41,809 nucleotides of DNA from Anaerolineae bacterium (GTDB lineage: Bacteria > Chloroflexota > Anaerolineae > Aggregatilineales > Phototrophicaceae). Positions 34,382-41,127 of the stretch are shown here, piece after piece. The notes beneath the pieces are model-generated. The model was not told the origin of the DNA. It saw only the letters and a list, made by a program, of their open reading frames with translations, and ran no database searches. Made by a program: the position numbers and the translations under genes. Every line of letters starts with the position of its first letter. The stretch's first letter is position 1. The stretch covers positions 1-41,809 of the forward strand of contig JAFLCH010000005.1 in the NCBI GenBank assembly GCA_017303775.1, given 5' to 3'.

Positions 34382-35228
34382 TGTCGCCAACATCCGCGCA
34401 CTCGCCGGGAAGGAGCTCCGCGACGCGCTGCGCAACCGCTGGTTTATCGTTTTCACCCTCGCGTTCGCTGGGCTGGCGCTGGCACTGTCCGCGCTCATGC
34501 AGCCGAACGGGCTGCAAGTCCGAGCCATGAGTTTCAGCCGCACGGCTGCCAGCCTGATCAATCTCGTTTTGCTGTTTGTGCCCTTGATCGGTCTGACACT
34601 CGGTTCTGCCAACCTAACAGGTGACCGCGAAACTGGCGCCCTGGTCTATCTGCTGGCACAACCCGTGAATCGGATCGAAGTGCTGATCGGCAAATATCTA
34701 GGGGTGGCCGGGGCGTTGCTGTCAACCTTGACGCTCGGATTCGGCGCGGCAGGTGTCGTACTGGCGCTGCAAGGCAGCGTTCAGGATGCGGGCGGCTATC
34801 TGCTGACCGTCCTGTTGGCCTATCTACTCGCACTGGCGATGCTCAGTCTCGGTTTCCTCATGTCCACGCTGGCACGCAAAACAGCGGCCGCCTTGGGCGG
34901 CGCGCTGTTTCTGTGGCTCTTTCTCGTCTTCATCGGCGATCTCGGTATTATGGGAACAACCATCTCCATGCGTCTACCTATTCAAACCATTTTCCTGATC
35001 GCCGTGCTCAATCCGCTGCAAATGTTCAAAATCGCTTCCATCCTCACCATTCAGGCGAATCTCGAGGTCTTAGGCCCGGCAGGTCTGTACGCTACCGATC
35101 AATTCGGTGCACTACTGCTGCCGCTCCTGCTCATGGGGCTGCTCATCTGGATATTCCTGCCGTTGGTGGCGGCTGTGGTGATTTTTGCGCGGCAGGAGAA
35201 ATTCACACTCAAGGCACGCTCACGATGA
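34374..35228 (+). CDS. nosY: NosY, membrane subunit of the nos ABC transporter
   Basis: 284 residues, ABC-2 permease type. NIRALAGKELRDALRNRWFI is the conserved cytoplasmic entry helix. Six membrane segments follow, and LTGDRETGALVYLLAQPVNR with IEVLIGKYLGV is the coupling region that characterises NosY and related ABC-2 proteins. The ATG overlaps nosF and the TGA overlaps the next ATG (ATGA), so nosF, nosY and the lipoprotein gene are tightly coupled. By family it carries the NosD-linked step of copper-site assembly. Confidence 0.94.
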   Translation: MFDVANIRALAGKELRDALRNRWFIVFTLAFAGLALALSALMQPNGLQVRAMSFSRTAASLINLVLLFVPLIGLTLGSANLTGDRETGALVYLLAQPVNRIEVLIGKYLGVAGALLSTLTLGFGAAGVVLALQGSVQDAGGYLLTVLLAYLLALAMLSLGFLMSTLARKTAAALGGALFLWLFLVFIGDLGIMGTTISMRLPIQTIFLIAVLNPLQMFKIASILTIQANLEVLGPAGLYATDQFGALLLPLLLMGLLIWIFLPLVAAVVIFARQEKFTLKARSR

Positions 35229-35968
35229 AAGCTCTGAAGGCGTTATTGAGCCTCGCCTTGCTTGCGACGATTTTGGCCGCGTGTGGTCAGCAAACCACGC
35301 CGACGGCGACACCCATCCCCGTAGAAATTTCACTGCGCGCCGAACCGGAAGCGCTCGCCGTCGGCAGCACTACCCTCATCGTAAGGGTGACGGATTTGAG
35401 TGGAACTCCAATTGACGGCGCTGTGCTGCAAGTTCATGGAGACATGGATCACGAGGGCATGGCACCTATTGATCGTGAAGTGAACGAGAGCGTTTCCGGG
35501 GATTACCGCGTGCCCTTCGAATGGTCAATGGGCGGCGGCTGGATCGTGACCGTCACTGCGCGACTGCCGAATGACGGTGGGGAAGTCAGCGAGCGCTTTG
35601 ATGTGTTTGTCGAGGCGATTTCCAGCGAAAGCATCATCAATCGTCCGACTAGCACCAGTGTATCTGCGATCAACATTGCCTATCAACCGGATCACGATCC
35701 GGTGAAATATGGCGATGCGGTGGTCATGATCAGCCTCACGGATCCTGATGGAGCGCCAATCACCGATGCCGGAGTAACCGTCACGGGCGACATGGGGCAC
35801 ACAGGCATGATGCCGAGTTCTGGTACCGGTGAACATGTCGGCGGCGGTCAGTACCGAGTCCCATTACGCTGGACGATGGTTGGGGAATGGATCGTGACGG
35901 TCAGCGTGACGCTTTCCGATGGCAGTTATATCGAGCAGGTTTTCACTCAGCAAGTCGTGATCGAATAG
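35225..35968 (+). CDS. Lipoprotein with two FixH/YtkA-like domains, candidate copper carrier of the nos cluster
   Basis: 247 residues. Lipobox LAAC with Cys20 after a basic, hydrophobic leader. Two Ig-like FixH/YtkA domains (~33-130 and ~148-247) share the pattern D..G.P..(G/D)A.V.V.GDM.H.GM.P and end in W.(V)TV. Each carries a Met/His motif: HGDMDHEGMAP (His71, Met74, His76, Met79) and GDMGHTGMMP (Met190, His192, Met195, Met196), suitable for Cu(I). It overlaps nosY by ATGA. No NosL is present in the window, and NosL is also a copper-binding lipoprotein placed after nosY in many clusters, so this protein may replace it. That role is inferred. Confidence 0.75.
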   Translation: MKALKALLSLALLATILAACGQQTTPTATPIPVEISLRAEPEALAVGSTTLIVRVTDLSGTPIDGAVLQVHGDMDHEGMAPIDREVNESVSGDYRVPFEWSMGGGWIVTVTARLPNDGGEVSERFDVFVEAISSESIINRPTSTSVSAINIAYQPDHDPVKYGDAVVMISLTDPDGAPITDAGVTVTGDMGHTGMMPSSGTGEHVGGGQYRVPLRWTMVGEWIVTVSVTLSDGSYIEQVFTQQVVIE

Positions 35969-36027
35969 CACTTTGATCAGCGGCCAGCTATCCGAACCGC
36001 TGGTTTTGACCTTCTATGGAGAATCGA

Positions 36028-37008
36028 ATGTCACAGCATCACTCACCGGAAGAAACGGGATTGCTCAATCCAAACATCGTGGCAATCATTTTCTTGAGCC
36101 TATTTGGTATTATTGCTGCCCTGATCTTCTCGCAAATGCCACCCCCACGACCGCGGGCCGAGACGCCCGCCGCCGTGGTCGCGCCGACCAGCACGCCAAT
36201 TCCGCTCGTTATGGCGACTGTACTCCCCCCCACGCCGACCAGCACCCTCGTGCCAACGGATGTGCCCACAGCAACCCCTATCCCAGAAGTCGTTACACAG
36301 GAACCCGTGGGCAGTGTAGAAATAGTTAGCGCGGCGTATGATCCGGCATTGGTCGCCCGCGGCGAAGCACAATTCGTACTCTGCGCGGCGTGTCATGGAT
36401 CAGATGCGCGCGGTATTCCAAACCTAGGCAAGGACTTGGTCGAAAGTGAGTTCATTGCCGGACTGACCGATGAGGAACTGGTGCAGTTCATTACTACTGG
36501 ACGTCCCATCTGGGATGCGCTGAATACCACCGGTATTGATATGCCCCCCAAAGGCGGCAATCCGGCCATGATAACGGAGGACATTCAAGCAGTGGTTGCC
36601 TACATTCGCTCACTCTCTGCGAACGCGGCCCCGGCTGATGAACCGGTCGCGACTACTTCTCCTGAAGCTACTGCGGAGTCAGTCAGCAGCGTTGGGCCGG
36701 TCGATGCGGCGTATGATCCGGTATTGGTCGCCCGCGGCGAAGCGCAATTCGTACTCTGCGCGGCGTGTCATGGATCAGATGCGCGCGGTATTCCAAACCT
36801 AGGCAAGGACTTGGTCGAAAGTGAGTTCATCGCCGGACTGACCGATGAAGAACTGGTGCAGTTCATTACTACTGGACGTCCCATCTGGGATGCGCTGAAT
36901 ACCACCGGTATTGATATGCCCCCCAAAGGCGGCAATCCGGCCATGACGACGGAGGACATTCAAGCAGTGGTTGCCTACATTCGCTCACTCTCTGCGAACG
37001 GCGGTTGA
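36028..37008 (+). CDS. Membrane-anchored di-heme cytochrome c (NosC-like), internally duplicated
   Basis: I start at ATG 36028 (MSQHHSPEETG), because GGAG lies 6 nt upstream; the ATG at 36016 contains that ribosome site. N-terminal membrane anchor (~16-37: NIVAIIFLSLFGIIAALIF), then a Pro/Thr-rich spacer, then two class I cytochrome c domains with CAACH at 119-123 and 244-248. The distal Met is in DMPPKGGNPAM of each. The domains are near-identical over ~98 residues and separated by a 125-residue period. In clade II clusters such cytochromes are thought to deliver electrons to the CuA site of NosZ. The gene stands 59 nt after the lipoprotein gene. Confidence 0.92.
   Translation: MSQHHSPEETGLLNPNIVAIIFLSLFGIIAALIFSQMPPPRPRAETPAAVVAPTSTPIPLVMATVLPPTPTSTLVPTDVPTATPIPEVVTQEPVGSVEIVSAAYDPALVARGEAQFVLCAACHGSDARGIPNLGKDLVESEFIAGLTDEELVQFITTGRPIWDALNTTGIDMPPKGGNPAMITEDIQAVVAYIRSLSANAAPADEPVATTSPEATAESVSSVGPVDAAYDPVLVARGEAQFVLCAACHGSDARGIPNLGKDLVESEFIAGLTDEELVQFITTGRPIWDALNTTGIDMPPKGGNPAMTTEDIQAVVAYIRSLSANGG
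36331..37000 (+). repeat. 375-bp tandem duplication in the cytochrome gene
   Basis: The segment from GCGGCGTATGATCCG at 36331 recurs at 36706. By eye I count about six base differences over roughly 295 bp. The remaining ~80 bp of each period (spacer) are not alike. It is a recent domain duplication or has been kept alike by gene conversion. Confidence 0.9.
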
Positions 37009-37038
37009 ACGAATATTTTCATCTGCTGAGAAGGTACT

Positions 37039-37072
37039 AAAGGGATAGCTCGCTGTATTCGGGCTATCCTTT
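37039..37072 (+). terminator. Hairpin terminator after the nos operon
   Basis: AAAGGGATAGC and GCTATCCTTT pair (one bulged G) around a 13-nt loop, 30 nt after the cytochrome stop. The 3' arm ends in only three Ts, so it is a moderate intrinsic terminator, with the ferredoxin gene starting 27 nt later. Confidence 0.6.
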
Positions 37073-37098
37073 CAGCATATTGGGGGTTGCAGACCACC

Positions 37099-37488
37099 AT
37101 GAATTCTCAACTATGGTCGCCACGAATCAATTATTCACTGTGTAACGGGTGCGGTGAATGCCTTCAGAAATGTCCATGCAGCGTTTTTCGAGTTGAGCAT
37201 AGCAAACCAGTTATTTATGATCCGTTGGGCTGTAACTACTGTGGCCCCTGTGAAGCGATCTGCCCAACTGCCGCAATTGAGCTGCCGTATCTTATCTGCC
37301 GAGCGACCGATCAAGTCATACTGCAGGAGCGCTCAAAGGTCACTGTCAACCACCAAAAGAACCCATACACATTTTTCGACAGTCTCATTGCGCAGCTCGA
37401 TCTCATTCTTGCCGACAGCATCATTAGCCGGACAATCGTTACAGACCGGCACTTCAAAGTGACCCTTTCTGGGTTTGCCGCTGGATAG
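37099..37488 (+). CDS. Ferredoxin, 2[4Fe-4S], front half of an amber-interrupted ferredoxin-cupin fusion
   Basis: 129 residues from ATG 37099 (a GGGGGTT ribosome site is 11 nt away; a start at 37087 would include it). Two complete cluster motifs: CNGCGECLQKCP (Cys15, 18, 21, 25) and CNYCGPCEAICP (Cys45, 48, 51, 55). Residues ~85-129 (DSIISRTIVTDRHFKVTLSG, FAAG) are not ferredoxin but the first strands of a cupin. The frame meets TAG at 37486, then runs on in the same frame as cupin sequence. As it stands the gene would make an electron carrier with a broken C-terminal sensor or binding domain. The intact paralogue is at 38882-39472. Confidence 0.85.
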   Translation: MNSQLWSPRINYSLCNGCGECLQKCPCSVFRVEHSKPVIYDPLGCNYCGPCEAICPTAAIELPYLICRATDQVILQERSKVTVNHQKNPYTFFDSLIAQLDLILADSIISRTIVTDRHFKVTLSGFAAG

Positions 37489-37695
37489 TCTTGGCCAGAA
37501 CACGGCGTTGCCCAGTCCGCAGTCATTTAGATCGTTTCGGGTCAAGCAATCATTACGCTAGGCAATCATGTCTATAAAGTCGACGACGGAGCATGGGTCT
37601 ATGTGCCACCCCAGCTACCGCACAGCATCACCGCGCTGACTCCCGTAATCATCCTGTTACTGCTGGTTGGAAATGATAGGCCTTCCCCTGCATAA
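37489..37695 (+). pseudogene. Cupin half of the ferredoxin-cupin fusion, separated by two in-frame TAG codons
   Basis: In the same frame as the ferredoxin, the codons after TAG 37486 read SWPEHGVAQSAVI, then a second TAG (37528), then IVSGQAIITLGNHVYKVDDG and AWVYVPPQLPHSITALTPVI to TAA 37693. The pattern G-x-x-x-P-x-H ... G..I...V....G.W..VPP..PH is a clear cupin barrel. Compared with the intact paralogue (EAGQVIPPHPEALAVYHFLE), the first TAG sits at its Gln, so CAG to TAG is the simplest cause. No frameshift is present. Amber suppression is possible but other genes here (nosZ, regulator 1) end in TAG normally. Confidence 0.75.
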
Positions 37696-37984
37696 CGCAA
37701 GCCGACTGCTGCTATGGACGCTGGTTGGCGGGTCGTAATCACAAGCCAAACAACGGAACCTCCTTATCCTGCCAAACGCTCAACACCCCAGCGCGAGGCA
37801 GCGGGACGACTGGCTCCTACTTGCGTCACTCAAGTTGAGGACTTCGAGACAGCTTCTCTGTTCCGCGACCTGCCGCTGCGGAGCTTTGCCACATGACCCT
37901 AGTCGATCAATGCCAACTCAACCATTTCACCGATTCATCGTCTGGATCCTGTGCATGTTCGCGCAGCCATCTCTATTTCAACCC
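37696..37984. other. Spacer between the cupin remnant and the convergent Crp/Fnr gene
   Basis: A 60-codon plus-strand frame (37714-37896) is present but resembles nothing and has poor coding character. No convincing terminator seen. Probably decayed sequence. Confidence 0.4.
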
Positions 37985-38680
37985 TTACCCATCCAACCCC
38001 GCTTTGGATTTCAGTCCGCTGTAATCGAGAATCTGAATCTGATGTCGTTCAACGCGGATCAGGTTCTCGCGCACCAAACTACGCAGCGCGCGGTTGAGTA
38101 CATCCGGGACAGTGCCGAGCCGGTTGGCGATTTCTGCTTGCGTCGCCCAGCGGGGACGAACGAGTTGTTCTTCCTCCGACTGTTCGACTAAATAACGCGC
38201 TAATCGCGCTTCGATACTCCGTAGTGATAAATCCTCGACCATCTGAATGAGCTGCTGCACTCGTCCTGCTAAACGGCGGATGATAAACCTTCCGAGTTTA
38301 GGGTGATGATCGAATAGGTCAAGCATTGCCCGCTGCTCGATCACCCAAACGGACGAGGCTTCCAACGCCATCACCGTTGCTGGGTTGGAGTCCTCGACGA
38401 AAACGCCAATCGCATTAAAGACCTCTCCCGGACCTATGAAATGCAGCGCCTGTTCGCGTCCATCGGGGGAAGTCTTCAGCGCTTTGAGCCAACCAGACTG
38501 AACAATGTACAGCGCGACATTCTGTTCACCCTCTAAGAAGACGATCTGCCCGGCAGCGTACGCCTGATACTGCATCTGTTGGGTGATCAAGTCGACAAGA
38601 GCGGGTTCGAGGTTTGAGAAATAGGGAACCTGTGCCAGGGCTACTTTTGCCTTACCGATCAGGGCATCATCGGACATCAT
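37985..38680 (-). CDS. Crp/Fnr-family transcription regulator 3 (divergent)
   Basis: 231 residues. Beta-roll effector domain (YAAGQIVFLEGEQNVALYIV, QSGWLKALKTSPDGREQAL), a long C-helix (IIRRLAGRVQQLIQMVEDLS) and a winged helix (ATQAEIANRLGTVPDVLNRA, LRSLVRENLI). The recognition helix has P-D-V-L-N-R where regulators 1 and 2 have R-E-V-V-(S/T)-R, so it should read a different site, closer to the FNR/DNR ExxSR type. No Cys cluster. It is transcribed away from the ferredoxin-cupin gene at 38882 and probably controls that gene and itself from the 38681-38816 region. A DNR/NnrR-like NO- or redox-responsive role is an inference from the denitrification setting. Confidence 0.88.
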   Translation of the reverse strand: MMSDDALIGKAKVALAQVPYFSNLEPALVDLITQQMQYQAYAAGQIVFLEGEQNVALYIVQSGWLKALKTSPDGREQALHFIGPGEVFNAIGVFVEDSNPATVMALEASSVWVIEQRAMLDLFDHHPKLGRFIIRRLAGRVQQLIQMVEDLSLRSIEARLARYLVEQSEEEQLVRPRWATQAEIANRLGTVPDVLNRALRSLVRENLIRVERHQIQILDYSGLKSKAGLDG

Positions 38681-38816
38681 GAAGACCTCAAGTAATTCTA
38701 CGGGCTGCGGGACAGGACATTTGGTAAGTTGTCACATGAAGTCCGACAAAAGTCAAAGACACGCTGTCCGTTCTGACGCACACTAAAAACAGTTTAATCG
38801 TTCAGGAGTGTTTTCA
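38681..38816. promoter_or_regulatory. Divergent promoter region with an inverted repeat
   Basis: The gap between the divergent regulator and the 22-codon ORF contains TTGTC (38729-38733) and GACAA (38745-38749), arms of a loose inverted repeat, and the half-site GTCACAT seen also at the nos palindromes. No confident -35/-10 pair chosen. Confidence 0.35.
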
Positions 38817-38885
38817 ATGGCTGTAAACGTCGGAAAACTCAACTCAGTCCGTGCTGCCAATGATGCCCTGATTCTTCTGACATGA
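38817..38885 (+). CDS. 22-codon ORF translationally coupled to the ferredoxin-cupin gene
   Basis: MAVNVGKLNSVRAANDALIL-LT with CAGGAG about 8 nt before ATG 38817. Its TGA overlaps the ATG of the next gene (ATGA at 38882). The downstream gene has no ribosome site of its own, so this small frame probably serves as a leader that brings ribosomes to it. It could also be the start of a decayed gene. The peptide resembles nothing I know. Confidence 0.45.
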   Translation: MAVNVGKLNSVRAANDALILLT

Positions 38886-39472
38886 ACGCTGGTATACATC
38901 CTGCGGAGCGAAGCGTGGGAGGAAACGAGCATCACAGATCTGACGTTTCCCTCACAGTTCCGGTGATCGATTTTGACAGCTGTACAGGGTGCGGATTATG
39001 TGTGCGTGTGTGCTCAAATCGTGCGCTGGGGGTAATTGCTGGTCGGGCAATGATCATTAGCCCATCCGCATGTACCTATGCCGGGCACTGCGAACGCATC
39101 TGCCCGACGCAGGCGATCAATCGCCGATTTCAGATTGTGTGTTTACCCAAGGAGAAGAAGTTGATGCAAACCGTGTTCGTACCAAACTGGCGCGACCAAG
39201 CTGTCTTTTCGCCCGACGGTCCGCAGCCGCAGGTGCTGGTGCAAACCGACAAACTCAAAGCCATCATCGGCAGTCTTGAGGCTGGACAGGTGATCCCGCC
39301 ACACCCGGAGGCGCTGGCAGTCTATCACTTCCTTGAAGGTTCAGGCTGGATGACCGTTGATGATGAGCGCTATCCCGTTCTCAGCGGCACCATCATCATC
39401 ACACCAGAAGGGGCGGCGCGCGGCGTCGAAGCCGATACGCGTCTGGTTTTCCTTGCCGCCCGCATCGCATAA
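38882..39472 (+). CDS. Ferredoxin-cupin fusion protein
   Basis: 196 residues. N-terminal 2[4Fe-4S] region: first motif CTGCGLCVRVC intact (Cys34, 37, 40, 44); second motif CTYAGHCERICP has Ala67 in place of the second Cys (Cys64, 70, 74 remain), so it may hold a [3Fe-4S] cluster or none. After a linker, residues ~108-196 form a cupin: GSLEAGQVIPPHPEALAVYH, LEGSGWMTVDDERYPVLSGT. The metal-site His set is reduced, so ligand or metal binding is uncertain. An in-frame ATG at 39164 preceded by GGAGAAG could also start the cupin alone. Same architecture as the amber-interrupted copy at 37099-37695. Probably a redox-linked cytoplasmic protein; function unknown. Confidence 0.8.
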   Translation: MNAGIHPAERSVGGNEHHRSDVSLTVPVIDFDSCTGCGLCVRVCSNRALGVIAGRAMIISPSACTYAGHCERICPTQAINRRFQIVCLPKEKKLMQTVFVPNWRDQAVFSPDGPQPQVLVQTDKLKAIIGSLEAGQVIPPHPEALAVYHFLEGSGWMTVDDERYPVLSGTIIITPEGAARGVEADTRLVFLAARIA

Positions 39473-39517
39473 CAAATTTCTCAATTCGTACTGTACCCAA
39501 CAAGAAAGAGTAAGCTC

Positions 39518-39763
39518 ATGGCGTTTGTCACATTCATGACCGGAAATACTGGCCGTATGCTGCGGATCATCGCAGGGATCATCCTCATGACGGTCGGAGT
39601 GTTGGTCGTTAAAGATACGCTGGGAACGGTGCTGTCCGTGGTTGCGCTAATCCCAATCGCGGGCGGATTACTCGACTTCTGCGTCGTCGGAGCAGTCTTG
39701 GGCTATCCCTTCCGCGGAGCCGCTGCCCGCGAACAACTGGCGCGGGAACGTCAATCCCGCTGA
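39518..39763 (+). CDS. DUF2892-family small membrane protein
   Basis: 81 residues. FMTGNTGRMLRIIAGIILMT is the usual DUF2892 opening (N.GR..R...G), followed by two membrane helices separated by a short turn (ILMTVGVLVV; GTVLSVVALIPIAGGLLDFC). A Cys in the second helix (LDFCVVGAVLG) matches the common N/C-P-x-Y/G ending of the family only partly. Such domains often accompany rhodaneses (YgaP-type) or stand in redox clusters; two rhodanese genes lie 12 kb upstream. Role unknown. Confidence 0.75.
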   Translation: MAFVTFMTGNTGRMLRIIAGIILMTVGVLVVKDTLGTVLSVVALIPIAGGLLDFCVVGAVLGYPFRGAAAREQLARERQSR

Positions 39764-39840
39764 TCCGATGCTTCAACCTAGCCGAGTCACCTGCATGATC
39801 ACCCGACGAAGAATGGCATCCCAATTACAGGAGTATCCAC

Positions 39841-41061
39841 GTGTTCAATCCCTATTTTCTGGTAGCTTTCTTGTATGTTGCGCTGGCAGTGCTGGGCGCA
39901 CTGGATGCGTCCTTGGTCAATTTTGAGGTTCTGCCATTCTTCGCCGGGTTGCGTTGGATGCGGGTGCATTTCATCACCTTAGGCGTACTGACAGAGATCG
40001 CGTTTGGCATTCTACCGCTGCTGGCAGCAGTGCGGTCAGGAAGTCCGCGCCCCAAAACCCGGTGGGATATCTGGCTGCTGCTCAACCTCGGTCTGCTTAT
40101 CCTCCTGATCGGCATCCCGCCGATCAACGTGGTACTCATTACCACCGGTGGGACGCTGATTTTCATCGCCGCGACCCTGCTGATTCTGCAACTGGGCGCG
40201 ATGCGCTCCGAAACTGCCGGGGCAGCGTCTGCTTCAGGGCGCAAATTCTACATCGTGGGATTAGCCTACTTGCTGTTGGGTATTCTCGTTGGCACCGGCT
40301 TGTGGCAGGGATGGAGTACATGGCTGCAAATCCGCGTGCCGTTGGAAGTCCACATTCACGCCAACAACTGGGGCTTTATGTCGCTGCTGTTTGCCGGACT
40401 GCTGGTGGACTTGTATCCCCACTTCGCCGGGCGCTCGCTGGCATGGCCGCGCGCAGTGACGCCGATCTTCTGGATGATGACTTTGGGCGCGCTGGGGTTG
40501 GTACTGGGGCCGTGGTTCCAGTCGAATCTGTTCTCTGTACCGGGGTTGATCCTCCATCTCAGCGCAACCATCTGGCTGCTGGCGAGCGTCATCAAACCGT
40601 TGCTGGGAGGTTCAAAACTATGGACACCGGGGATGCTGCATCTCATCACCGCATACATCTGGATTCTCGCTCCGGTCATTATCGCCCCGCTAATCATTCT
40701 GGAAGTTCCGGGTTTCCCAGGTGCTGGCATTGAGCAGAACGCTCCCCAAGCATTGATCTACGGTTGGGTGCTCCAGTTCGGTTACGCGATCCTGCCGCTG
40801 CTATTCCGGCGCGTATTTGTCGCCAACACCCCCGATCGGTTGGGCGGTAACTGGTTCAGCCTGATCGCCGTGCATTTAGGCGGCACCCTGCTGTGGGCGG
40901 GCATTTTCATCGCAGACAGCCAGCCCGTTTTACATGGCCTTGCCTATGGGCTGTGGTTTGTATCCCTCATCCCGATTGTCTACGAACTGTGGCAGATCGT
41001 TAGAAGCGGCATCCACCGCGCCGAGGATCATTTGGCAACGGTCGCCGAAGCCAGTGACTAG
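39841..41061 (+). CDS. Polytopic His-rich membrane protein, heme-copper oxidase subunit I/NnrS-like
   Basis: 406 residues from GTG 39841 with CAGGAG 8 nt upstream. About twelve membrane helices. Conserved-looking His sit in helices: MRVHFITLGVL, VPLEVHIHANNWGFMSLLFA with GLLVDLYPHFAG, GLILHLSATIW, MLHLITAYIW and AVHLGGTLLW. The VHxHxNxxGF motif is what NorB/cbb3-type subunit I relatives and NnrS proteins show near a heme or metal site. However the full oxidase set (H..., HPEVY, HH, HxH) is not present, so it is not a normal NO reductase or oxidase. A heme- or copper-containing membrane protein connected to NO or N2O metabolism is plausible from context. Exact family not settled. Confidence 0.55.
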   Translation: MFNPYFLVAFLYVALAVLGALDASLVNFEVLPFFAGLRWMRVHFITLGVLTEIAFGILPLLAAVRSGSPRPKTRWDIWLLLNLGLLILLIGIPPINVVLITTGGTLIFIAATLLILQLGAMRSETAGAASASGRKFYIVGLAYLLLGILVGTGLWQGWSTWLQIRVPLEVHIHANNWGFMSLLFAGLLVDLYPHFAGRSLAWPRAVTPIFWMMTLGALGLVLGPWFQSNLFSVPGLILHLSATIWLLASVIKPLLGGSKLWTPGMLHLITAYIWILAPVIIAPLIILEVPGFPGAGIEQNAPQALIYGWVLQFGYAILPLLFRRVFVANTPDRLGGNWFSLIAVHLGGTLLWAGIFIADSQPVLHGLAYGLWFVSLIPIVYELWQIVRSGIHRAEDHLATVAEASD

Positions 41062-41127
41062 ATTGGTGTGAGTGGCCATTGATGAAACGCGACGATCAGA
41101 CCGGCGCCACTCAGGAGAAGAAATGAA

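Noticed and set aside
37486-37530. Genome-wide recoding of TAG as an amino acid
   Set aside because: nosZ, regulator 1 and the methyltransferase end in TAG at expected lengths, so TAG is a normal stop here; only local readthrough or mutation remains possible.
37714-37896. 60-codon plus-strand frame after the cupin remnant
   Set aside because: No ribosome site, no family resemblance, unusual composition.
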